From JAAYUD01 sp036846645 (lineage in GTDB: Bacteria > Bacteroidota > Bacteroidia > Bacteroidales > Bacteroidaceae), in contig DAIUBN010000113.1 of NCBI GenBank assembly GCA_036846645.1, positions 1-10,072 of the forward strand: a stretch of 10,072 nucleotides of DNA, given 5' to 3'. The notes beneath the pieces are model-generated. The model had not been told where the DNA came from and did not search any database. It saw only the letters and a program-made list of their open reading frames with translations. This document shows, one piece after another, positions 1 through 6,255 of this stretch; position 1 is the stretch's first letter; the number at the start of each line of letters is the position of its first letter. The position numbers were made by a program, and so were the translations under genes.

Positions 1-1
1 C

Positions 2-1672
2 GATGAGTTTCATGTAGGAACCTGTTTGAAACACTTTATGGCCTACGGCGTGCCGGTATCGGGCAAAGATCGTACTCCATCTTCGGTGACCGACAGAGAT
101 CTTCGTGAGAAGTATTTCATGCCGTTCCTTGAGGCAGCACGTGCCGGAGCCTTGTCACTCATGCCTAACTCGTCACTTAATATGGGCATTCCGTTTCATG
201 CCAACAAAACATTACTTACCGATTGGTTGAAAGACCAACTCAACTGGGATGGTATGATTGTGACCGACTGGGCTGATATCAACAACCTTTGTCTGCGCGA
301 CCACATTGCAGCCACTAAGAAAGAAGCCATCAAGATTGCCATCAATGCTGGTGTCGATATGTCGATGGTGCCCTACGAAGTGAGCTTCTGCGACTATCTT
401 AAAGAATTGGTGAATGAAGGCGAAGTGCCGATGAGCCGTATCGATGATGCAGTGCGCCGTATTCTCAGACTCAAATATCGTTTGAATCTCTTCGATAAAC
501 CTGATTGGAATATCAAGAAGTATAAGAAGTTTGGTAGCAAGGAGTTCAGCGACGATGCATTGAAGTTTGCCGAAGAGTCGGAAGTGCTGTTGAAGAACAA
601 CGACAACATTCTGCCTCTTAAGAAAGATGCCAAGATACTGCTTGCCGGACCGAATGCCAACACCATGCGTTGTATTAATGGTGGCTGGACTTACTCTTGG
701 CAAGGAGATAAGGTTGACGAGTGTGCTCAGCAATACAATACGATTTACGAAGCCATGTGCAATAAATTTGGTAAAGACAATGTGACGTTGCAGCAAGGTG
801 TGACTTATAATGAGAAGGGACAGTACTTCGAAGAGAATACTCCCGATATAGAAAATGCAGTGAAAGCTGCCGGGAGTGTAGATGTCATTGTAGCTTGTGT
901 TGGAGAAAATTCTTACGCCGAGACACCGGGCAATATGTCCGACCTGCGTTTGTCGGAGAATCAGCGCAATCTGGTCAAAGCTCTGGCAAAGACCGGCAAA
1001 CCCGTTGTTCTGATATTGAATGAAGGTCGCCCTCGTATTATAGAAGATATCGAACCGCTTACTAAAGCAGTGGTCAACATTATGCTTCCCGGCAATTATG
1101 GTGGCGATGCTCTTGCCAATCTGCTGGCAGGCGATGCCAACTTCTGCGCCAAGCTGCCGTTTACTTATCCACATCATTCTAATGCATTGTGCACTTACGA
1201 CTTCAAACCCTGTGAAAGTATGGGCCAGATGGGTGGTAACTATAACTATGATGCTGTGATAGATGTTCAATGGCCGTTCGGTTTCGGATTGAGCTATAAT
1301 ACCTATAAATATAGTAACTTCAAAGTGGACAAGAGCTCTTTCAATGCAGCCGACGAACTGACCTTTACTGTCGATGTGACCAATAATGGCAGTAGAGTAG
1401 GCAAGGAGCCCGTTCTGTTGTTCTCTTCCGACCTCATAGCTTCTATCTCTCCCGACAAGCAACGTCTGCGCAACTTCGATAAGATTGAATTGCAACCGGG
1501 CGAAACAAAGACGGTGACCATGAAAATAAAAGCTTCAGATTTGGCTTTCGTCGGTTTGGATAATAAATGGACACTAGAGAAAGGCGAGTTCAGAATGATG
1601 TGCGGCAATCAAAGTCTCAATATTAACTGTACCGCAACGAAAGTCTGGGATACACCGAATATAGAAGAATAA
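2..1672 (+). CDS. Glycoside hydrolase family 3 beta-glucosidase, ExoI-like (5'-truncated)
   Basis: The frame is open from base 2, so the gene begins outside the window; 556 residues are visible and roughly 200 N-terminal ones are probably missing compared with ordinary GH3 enzymes. GH3 enzymes remove terminal beta-linked glucose from glucans, cello-oligosaccharides or glycosides. The visible part starts late in the (beta/alpha)8 barrel with a KHF motif (codons from 29). The MIVTDW motif carries the predicted nucleophile Asp (codon 266-268), followed by the Trp found in the ExoI group. The alpha/beta sandwich domain begins near 560 (SEVLLKNN). It contains GGWTYSWQG, matching the second substrate-clamping Trp loop of barley ExoI, and GENSYAE, whose final Glu (920-922) is a good acid/base candidate. 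A fibronectin III-like domain fills about 1312-1650. The family is clear; the substrate (beta-glucan or cello-/laminari-oligosaccharide) is inferred. The product is probably periplasmic or surface-exposed, but the signal peptide lies outside the window. A mobile-like element starts 2 bp after the stop codon. Confidence 0.93.
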   Translation, partial: DEFHVGTCLKHFMAYGVPVSGKDRTPSSVTDRDLREKYFMPFLEAARAGALSLMPNSSLNMGIPFHANKTLLTDWLKDQLNWDGMIVTDWADINNLCLRDHIAATKKEAIKIAINAGVDMSMVPYEVSFCDYLKELVNEGEVPMSRIDDAVRRILRLKYRLNLFDKPDWNIKKYKKFGSKEFSDDALKFAEESEVLLKNNDNILPLKKDAKILLAGPNANTMRCINGGWTYSWQGDKVDECAQQYNTIYEAMCNKFGKDNVTLQQGVTYNEKGQYFEENTPDIENAVKAAGSVDVIVACVGENSYAETPGNMSDLRLSENQRNLVKALAKTGKPVVLILNEGRPRIIEDIEPLTKAVVNIMLPGNYGGDALANLLAGDANFCAKLPFTYPHHSNALCTYDFKPCESMGQMGGNYNYDAVIDVQWPFGFGLSYNTYKYSNFKVDKSSFNAADELTFTVDVTNNGSRVGKEPVLLFSSDLIASISPDKQRLRNFDKIELQPGETKTVTMKIKASDLAFVGLDNKWTLEKGEFRMMCGNQSLNINCTATKVWDTPNIEE

Positions 1673-1674
1673 TG

Positions 1675-1698
1675 GGCTCTTCGCCACTTTAGGTGGAA
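1675..1698 (+). repeat. Left terminal inverted repeat of the 354-bp element
   Basis: This 24-bp arm begins ggctcttcgccactttaggt and pairs with the reverse complement of 2005-2028 at 22 of 24 positions. It starts 2 bp after the TAA of the GH3 gene. Both differences are left-C against right-A, which would be G-U wobbles in a transcript of the minus strand. Confidence 0.75.
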
Positions 1699-1730
1699 GT
1701 TGAACGGATTATCAAGTCAACTGAATTATT

Positions 1731-1745
1731 AACTTCGAAGAAGTT
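1731..1745. repeat. Small hairpin, copy 1 (aacttc-gaa-gaagtt)
   Basis: A perfect 6-bp stem closes a 3-nt loop. It is the first of three related hairpins in the element, all followed or preceded by a TTCCC/GGGAA-type flank. The fourth pair is T-A here and C-G in the other copies. Confidence 0.6.
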
Positions 1746-1757
1746 TCCCCTGTAGAA

Positions 1758-1798
1758 ACCCCAGGCAGAAGGGATGGAACATCCCGACTTCCTGGGGT
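1758..1798. repeat. Two-tier hairpin built on accccagg / cctggggt
   Basis: Outer arms 1758-1765 and 1791-1798 pair perfectly over 8 bp. An inner stem gggatg/catccc (1771-1776 with 1780-1785) closes a 3-nt GAA loop. No T-tract follows, so it is not an ordinary intrinsic terminator. Confidence 0.6.
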
Positions 1799-1819
1799 AG
1801 AGACACCCACAGTGACTTG

Positions 1820-1834
1820 AACCTCGAAGAGGTT
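1820..1834. repeat. Small hairpin, copy 2 (aacctc-gaa-gaggtt)
   Basis: This has the same 6-bp stem and GAA loop as the hairpin at 1731-1745, except that the fourth pair is C-G instead of T-A. Both sides of the stem have changed together. It is followed by a similar TTCCC-rich flank. Confidence 0.6.
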
Positions 1835-1889
1835 CCCTTTCTCTTAATAAGTCAGCGTCTTCGACGATGAAAGAAGGAGTCAGTAACTT

Positions 1890-1937
1890 ACCCCAGGTAG
1901 AAAAGAAATCACTGCGTTCATCTTTTCTGCCTGGGGT
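1890..1937. repeat. 17-bp stem hairpin built on accccagg / cctggggt
   Basis: Arms 1890-1906 and 1921-1937 pair over 17 bp with one G-U-compatible position and enclose a 14-nt loop (1907-1920). This is the strongest local hairpin of the element. Its right arm is also the partner of 1754-1770 in the long-range pairing, so the two folds compete. Confidence 0.65.
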
Positions 1938-1949
1938 TTCTGCAAGGGA

Positions 1950-1965
1950 AACCTCATTCGAGGTT
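1950..1965. repeat. Small hairpin, copy 3 (aacctc-attc-gaggtt)
   Basis: The same 6-bp stem as at 1820-1834, here with a 4-nt loop. Read on the minus strand it is followed by TTCCC and then the agaaaccccagg motif, the order seen on the plus strand after copy 1. The module is therefore present in inverted orientation at the two sides of the element. Confidence 0.6.
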
Positions 1966-2004
1966 GATCTTTGCTGATATTTTATTTATTAAGGAGATTT
2001 GAGT

Positions 2005-2028
2005 TTCCACCTAAAGTGACGAAGAACC
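2005..2028 (-). repeat. Right terminal inverted repeat of the 354-bp element
   Basis: Read on the minus strand this arm begins ggttcttcgtcactttaggt, matching the left arm with two transitions. It ends 21 bp upstream of the -33 box of the kinase promoter, so the element sits next to that promoter without disrupting it. Confidence 0.75.
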
Positions 2029-2049
2029 ATATAATTTGCTGCTAAAATG

Positions 2050-2080
2050 TTGTATTATTGATATTTGTTTATTATATTTG
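2050..2080 (+). promoter_or_regulatory. Bacteroidetes-type promoter of the histidine kinase gene
   Basis: TATATTTG at 2073-2080 matches the Bacteroidetes -7 consensus TAnnTTTG exactly. TTG at 2050-2052 lies 20 bp upstream as the -33 box. Transcription would start near 2087, about 25 nt before the proposed TTG start codon at 2112, which excludes starts farther upstream in the same frame. Confidence 0.6.
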
Positions 2081-2111
2081 CTATCACGAAAGATTAATAA
2101 TTTTTGTCATA

Positions 2112-4280
2112 TTGAAGAACAGGGTTAAAAGATTGTGTCCGTTAGCTCTTTTATTCATAGCGTTTCTTTGTTGTAATTCTAATCTATACTCTCAAACCAA
2201 TCCTTATAAGATAAATGATGAGTTGTATGTTTATTACAGCAAATGTATTCGGAATATCAGGGACAAGCAAGTGTTGGCTATGTCTGACACTTTGATTGCC
2301 ATGTGCAAGAAAAAACATGATTTGAAAGCCCAATGCCTCGCTATGGATGTTAAAGGCGAATATTATTACTTTCAAGGCGATGTTGACAATCTCAAGAGAG
2401 AGATAGTGAAGATTGGCAATTTTGCACGAACCACTCCCTTTACCCAATATGTCTTTTCTATTTGGAACCGTTTGATCACATATTACCTCATCCACGAACG
2501 TTATGACTTAGCACTTATAGAGATTCATAAGTATCAAAAAGAGGCGCTCAAATTGAATGATAAATATGGCATTGGAAATTCGTTTAGGAAATTGTCAGAG
2601 TTGTATTCTCTTCAAGGCAATCGTGATTTGGCTTTGAAAGAAATGAATAAAGCGGTGAACTATTTTAGTAATAATGGCAAGCAGTCTGACCTCTTTGATA
2701 TTTATGGCAGTATGGCCAATATTTATAGAGAATATAAGGATAATAAGAAAGCAGAAGAATACTATCAGAAAGCTATCGATGCTTGTGGAGTGGAGAGCAC
2801 TATAGGGAGATACTATCTTGGAATGGCAGATGCGGCTTTAGAGGAAGGTGATATGTCTAAGCTAAAAAAATATATGCAGCTCCTTAACGCTTGGAAGAAA
2901 AAATATCAGCTACCAGTTGCTACGTATGAAATAGAATCTCGTTTTTTGGTAAGTTATTATATTATGACTAAAGAATACGAAAAGGCTTTAGAAAGAGCAA
3001 AAGGGATGAAGTCGGAGTATAATAAGTGTTTAGGACTTAGTAGGATTTACTTAGCAATGGGAGAATATGAAAAGGCATATAACAATTTACTTACTGCACA
3101 TCGTCTGAGGGATGAATATATGACTTCAGCACAGCAAAAGACATTGGCCGAATATACTGCACGATTTGATAATGATAGGATTCAAAATGAAAAGAATCTG
3201 TTGGAATTGAAGAATACGAAACTCAAGATAGACCAACTTCGAACTCGAGACAGAATGTTGCTGTTCGAAAAAGAAAGAAATGGTCTGAAACTATCTAATG
3301 CCCAATTGGAAATTCTAAATCGAGGATTGGCACTACAGAGGGCGAAGTCGGAGACTGCACGGCAGAAAAGTGATGCTCGATATCAGAAGAGTAAAGCTTT
3401 GGCTGCTATTCAGGAGGCTGCTGCCAATAGAAAGATGACTTTCATTCTCATTCTCCTTCTTATTGCAGTCATCATGGGCTTTGTCTCTTATATTATTCTA
3501 CGTTTAAGATCGAGCAAGCGGTTGAAGGCCGAAATGAACGAGGTGAAGAAAGCTCGTAACGAGGCTGAGATAGCAAGAGAAGAGGCAGAAAGAGCAAATC
3601 AGCTCAAGACACTTTTTTTGCAGAATATGAGTCACGAACTACGTACACCACTCAATGCTATTGTCGGTTTTTCGGAAATGCTGGCAGATACGTCTATTCC
3701 TATCAGTGACGCCGAAAAAGCACAATTTGTCGGACTCGTTCAGTCCAATTCAAAACTGTTGACGACATTAGTAAATGATGTACTCGATTTGTCGACACTC
3801 GAAAGTGGAGGTTACGAACCCGAGATACAGGAATTCAGCGCTTCCAATTTGTGTGAACAGGCAGTATCTATGTTGATTAATAGAGTTCCCGTGAATGTTG
3901 TACTCCGTTTTGTTAAGCCTTCTGAAGATTTGATGCTTAAGTCAGATCGAACTCGAGTGTTGCAGGTGCTTACTAATTTTCTAACTAATGCATGCAAGTA
4001 TACAGAGAAGGGAAGTATAGTGCTGACATTTGATAGACAGCCCTCACAAGTTGTATTCTCGGTGACTGATACCGGATGCGGTATCTCGGCAGAGAACTCG
4101 GAACGTATTTTCGACCGTTTTGAGAAACTCAACTCATTTAAACAGGGTAATGGACTAGGCTTGAATATCTGTCGTAGTGTTGCTCATCTGCTCCATGGTG
4201 AGATTTTGCTCGATACTTCTTATACTGGTGGTTCGCGTTTTCTTTTTACCTTGCCTTCATCAGTTTTTGTTTTGAATTAA
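2112..4280 (+). CDS. Periplasmic-TPR sensor histidine kinase (orphan)
   Basis: The 722-residue product is a membrane-bound sensor kinase. I place the start at TTG 2112: no ATG fits, the promoter at 2050-2080 lies between this codon and the earlier in-frame TTG (2058), and from here the protein begins with a basic segment and hydrophobic stretch ending near NLYSQ, a convincing signal peptide. Residues about 30-375 are helical TPR-like repeats (for example the AEEYYQKAIDA unit), expected in the periplasm. A Lys/Glu-rich coiled coil precedes one membrane helix at about 444-465. The HisKA H-box MSHELRTPLN carries the phospho-acceptor His508 (codon 3633-3635). The HATPase domain has an N-box (Asn626), the DTGCGIS G1 box and GNGLGL G2 box, and ends right after FTLPSS. 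There is no receiver or DNA-binding domain, so it is not a hybrid kinase, and no response regulator gene is adjacent. Ligand and output are unknown. The stop codon touches the first unit of a tandem repeat array. Confidence 0.9.
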   Translation: MKNRVKRLCPLALLFIAFLCCNSNLYSQTNPYKINDELYVYYSKCIRNIRDKQVLAMSDTLIAMCKKKHDLKAQCLAMDVKGEYYYFQGDVDNLKREIVKIGNFARTTPFTQYVFSIWNRLITYYLIHERYDLALIEIHKYQKEALKLNDKYGIGNSFRKLSELYSLQGNRDLALKEMNKAVNYFSNNGKQSDLFDIYGSMANIYREYKDNKKAEEYYQKAIDACGVESTIGRYYLGMADAALEEGDMSKLKKYMQLLNAWKKKYQLPVATYEIESRFLVSYYIMTKEYEKALERAKGMKSEYNKCLGLSRIYLAMGEYEKAYNNLLTAHRLRDEYMTSAQQKTLAEYTARFDNDRIQNEKNLLELKNTKLKIDQLRTRDRMLLFEKERNGLKLSNAQLEILNRGLALQRAKSETARQKSDARYQKSKALAAIQEAAANRKMTFILILLLIAVIMGFVSYIILRLRSSKRLKAEMNEVKKARNEAEIAREEAERANQLKTLFLQNMSHELRTPLNAIVGFSEMLADTSIPISDAEKAQFVGLVQSNSKLLTTLVNDVLDLSTLESGGYEPEIQEFSASNLCEQAVSMLINRVPVNVVLRFVKPSEDLMLKSDRTRVLQVLTNFLTNACKYTEKGSIVLTFDRQPSQVVFSVTDTGCGISAENSERIFDRFEKLNSFKQGNGLGLNICRSVAHLLHGEILLDTSYTGGSRFLFTLPSSVFVLN

Positions 4281-4676
4281 ATTTCGTTCCTTATTTATTT
4301 TGTACTGCTTTCGGTTTGCACACTTTGGCTTTGCCCAAGATAGGCTGCACCTCAGCATTAAAAATAAATTTCGTTCCTTATTTATTTTGTACTGCTTTCG
4401 GTTTGCACACTTTGGCTTCGCCCAAGATAGGCTGCACCTCAGCATTAAAAATAAATTTCGTCCCTCATTTATTTTGTACTGCTTTCGGTTTGCACACTTT
4501 GGCTTCGCCCAAGATAGGCTGNNNNNNNNNNNNNNNNNNNNNNNNNNNNNNNNNNNNNNNNNNNNNNNNNNNNNNNNNNNNNNNNNNNNNNNNNNNNNNN
4601 NNNNNNNNNNNNNNNNNNNNNAGCATTAAAAATAAATTTCGTCCCTCATTTATTTTGTACTGCTTTCGGTTTGCAC
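4279..4676. repeat. 87-bp tandem repeat array with assembly gap
   Basis: Units begin at 4279, 4366 and 4453, exactly 87 bp apart. A last, partial unit occupies 4634-4676, and the third unit runs into the N run. Units 1 and 2 differ at one position (T4332 against C4419). The third and last copies share two further changes (T4288 to C and T4292 to C). The phase breaks by 7 bp across the gap (181 bp instead of 174), as expected if the 100 N are a placeholder. The array begins at the kinase stop codon and ends inside the nnr promoter: the last copy keeps the TTTTG box and 19-bp spacer, then diverges exactly where TATCTTTG begins. Because 87 is a multiple of three, all frames yield 29-residue repeat peptides, which I take as artefacts. 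Confidence 0.9.
4522..4621. other. Assembly gap (100 N)
   Basis: A run of exactly 100 N, the usual placeholder for a scaffold gap of unknown size, falls inside the 87-bp array. The number of repeat units is therefore unknown. Confidence 0.97.
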
Positions 4677-4684
4677 TATCTTTG
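4653..4684 (+). promoter_or_regulatory. Bacteroidetes-type promoter of the nnr operon
   Basis: TTTTG (4653-4657) is followed by a 19-bp spacer and TATCTTTG (4677-4684), an exact TAnnTTTG. Transcription would start near 4691, giving a leader of about 22 nt before the nnr ATG. The -33 box and spacer belong to the last 87-bp repeat copy; the -7 box is unique to this site. A modest AAGG (4698-4701) lies 11 nt before the ATG. Confidence 0.75.
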
Positions 4685-4712
4685 CACTATATATAATAAG
4701 GTGTAATACGAA

Positions 4713-6224
4713 ATGAAAATATTTCAGTGCAATAAGATTAAGGAACTTGATCAGTATACAATAGAGCATGAACCTATTCGTTCTATCGATTTGATGGAAA
4801 GGGCTGCAACAGCTTTGACTGATGCTATTGTTGGACGATGGTCTGTAGATACTCCATTTGTTGTTTTTGCCGGACAAGGCAATAACGGCGGTGATGCACT
4901 GGCTGTAGCTAGGATGCTCACCGAAAAAGGATATGATGTAGAAACTTTCTTATTCAATACTTCTAATCAATTGTCGGAAGACTGTACTACTAACAGAGAT
5001 CGCTTGATGAACATAGAAGGCGTGAAGTTTGTAGAAGTGACTAAGCAGTTCCAAATTCCGCAACTTACTTTCAATCATGTGGTGATTGACGGTTTGTTTG
5101 GTACTGGATTGAATAAGCCTTTGACAGGGGGATATGCCGGTTTGGTGAAATTCATCAATTCTTCTGATGCTACTGTCGTATCTCTCGATGTGCCTTCTGG
5201 ACTTAATGGTGATGGCATTCAGTTCGAAGTATATCCACCTATTGTTGTGAAGGCCGACCTGACACTTACTTTGCAAAGACCAAAACTGGCTTTCTTTTTT
5301 GCCGAAAACGCAGAGTATGTTGGAACCTACGATGTGTTGGATATTAGTTTGAGCAAGGAGGGGATGGATAAAATGTACACACCTTTTTCTCTTGTCGAAG
5401 AAAATGATGTCGCTGATTTAGTCAAACCACGTGGTAAGTTTGCCCATAAAGGAGATTTCGGTCATGCACTGCTTGTTGCCGGTTCGTATGGTATGGCCGG
5501 TGCGTCGATAATGGCAGCCAAGGCTTGTCTTAAATCTGGCGTCGGGCTACTTACGGTTCATACTCCGTCACTCAATCTCCCAATATTACAGACAGTCGTG
5601 CCAGAAGCTATGGTAGAGTCTGATATGAATGAACTCTATTTCTCAACACCGATGTCAATCGAGAAATATGATGCTATAGCCATGGGACCAGGATTGGGAC
5701 AACGTGAAGAGACGGTTGAGGCTTTTCTGTTGCAACTCGAAGAATGTCAATCTCCATTGGTCCTTGATGCCGATGCATTGAATATATTGTCAGACAACAA
5801 GGAATATCTGAAGAAGTTGCCTGCTAACTCTATACTGACACCGCATCCCAAAGAATTGGAACGTTTGGTCGGAACATGCAGCAGTTCGGCAGAACGACTA
5901 CACAAAGCTATCGAGTTGTCGGTATCGACACATGCTTATATTGTTTTGAAAGGTGCTTATTCGGCAGTGATCTCTCCCGATGGAAGTTGCGTATTCAATA
6001 CTACCGGTAATGCTGGAATGGCAACAGGAGGTAGCGGCGATGTGCTGACCGGCATCATGCTGGCTTTGCTTGCCCAAGGCTATACTGCAGAAGAAACAGC
6101 AACTCTTGCTACCTATCTTCATGGATTGGCTGGTGATATAGCAGCCGAAAAATTAGGAATGGTATCAATGACGGCGATGGATATCGTCGAAGCTCTGCCC
6201 GAAGCTTGGAAACGATTCGAATAA
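4713..6224 (+). CDS. nnr: Bifunctional NAD(P)H-hydrate epimerase / ADP-dependent NAD(P)H-hydrate dehydratase
   Basis: This cytosolic repair enzyme restores NADH and NADPH damaged by hydration: the N-terminal domain interconverts the R and S epimers of NAD(P)HX, and the C-terminal domain dehydrates the S form using ADP. The 503 residues have the usual fused layout. The YjeF_N epimerase domain covers about 1-215, with GQGNNGGDA (54-62), DGLFGTG (126-132) and LDVPSGLNGDG (158-168). The ribokinase-like dehydratase covers about 235-503, with GSYGMAGA (257-264), GPGLG (325-329), DADALN (352-357), TPHPKE (376-381) and GGSGD (439-443), whose Asp443 is the expected catalytic residue. All key motifs are present, so both activities should be intact. 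The ATG at 4713 follows a strong promoter with a short leader. The next gene starts 31 bp downstream on the same strand with no promoter or terminator between, so nnr is probably first in a three-gene operon. Confidence 0.96.
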   Translation: MKIFQCNKIKELDQYTIEHEPIRSIDLMERAATALTDAIVGRWSVDTPFVVFAGQGNNGGDALAVARMLTEKGYDVETFLFNTSNQLSEDCTTNRDRLMNIEGVKFVEVTKQFQIPQLTFNHVVIDGLFGTGLNKPLTGGYAGLVKFINSSDATVVSLDVPSGLNGDGIQFEVYPPIVVKADLTLTLQRPKLAFFFAENAEYVGTYDVLDISLSKEGMDKMYTPFSLVEENDVADLVKPRGKFAHKGDFGHALLVAGSYGMAGASIMAAKACLKSGVGLLTVHTPSLNLPILQTVVPEAMVESDMNELYFSTPMSIEKYDAIAMGPGLGQREETVEAFLLQLEECQSPLVLDADALNILSDNKEYLKKLPANSILTPHPKELERLVGTCSSSAERLHKAIELSVSTHAYIVLKGAYSAVISPDGSCVFNTTGNAGMATGGSGDVLTGIMLALLAQGYTAEETATLATYLHGLAGDIAAEKLGMVSMTAMDIVEALPEAWKRFE

Positions 6225-6255
6225 TGAAAAAGATTTTTAATTAAGATATAGTGGT

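Larger units (their letters stand above)
1729..1967. repeat. Long internal inverted repeat (about 42-bp arms)
   Basis: Arm 1729-1770 is the inverted counterpart of 1925-1967. The inner 17 bp (1754-1770 against 1925-1941) are exact, and the outer part carries five mismatches and a one-base indel, several of them G-U compatible. Between the arms lie separate hairpins, so the transcript could form one long stem or several short ones. Confidence 0.7.
1675..2028. mobile_element. MITE-like palindromic element, 354 bp, no ORF
   Basis: This non-coding stretch fills nearly all of the gap between the GH3 gene and the histidine kinase. Its ends are inverted copies of each other (1675-1698 and 2005-2028, 22 of 24 positions). 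The terminal sequence GGCTCTTCG / GGTTCTTCG resembles ISL3-family transposon ends, which typically begin GGCTCTTC; ISL3 elements make 8-bp target duplications. The 8-bp flanks are gaataatg (left) and atataatt (right), identical at five central positions, so a decayed duplication is possible but weak in AT-rich DNA. A second pair of inverted arms of about 42 bp lies inside (1729-1770 with 1925-1967), along with several local hairpins. I see no transposase or other reading frame. It is best read as a non-autonomous mobile element. Alternatives are a conserved structured RNA or a repeat family specific to this genome. The ISL3 assignment rests on the terminal motif only. Confidence 0.62.

Noticed and set aside
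212..1608. Long minus-strand frames opposite the GH3 gene, including one of 427 codons
   Set aside because: They are antisense to a clearly recognised GH3 coding frame and show no domain, motif or promoter.
1758..1937. Intrinsic terminators for the GH3 gene
   Set aside because: The stems are strong but neither is followed by a T-tract, so I describe them as structured repeats only.
2058..2111. Extra 18 N-terminal residues of the kinase from the TTG at 2058
   Set aside because: The segment overlaps the -33/-7 promoter and would place additional hydrophobic residues before the basic start of a good signal peptide.
4341..4350. Minus-strand TATCTTGG in each repeat unit as an antisense -7 box
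   Set aside because: It differs from TAnnTTTG at a conserved T and I find no -33 box at suitable spacing.
4279..4676. CRISPR array
   Set aside because: The units are contiguous 87-bp direct repeats with no unique spacers, and no cas gene is nearby.
4260..4696. Open frames on both strands of the tandem array that encode 29-residue repeat peptides
   Set aside because: The repeat period (87 bp) is a multiple of three, so any frame without a stop stays open. The frames run through the N gap and there is no start context.
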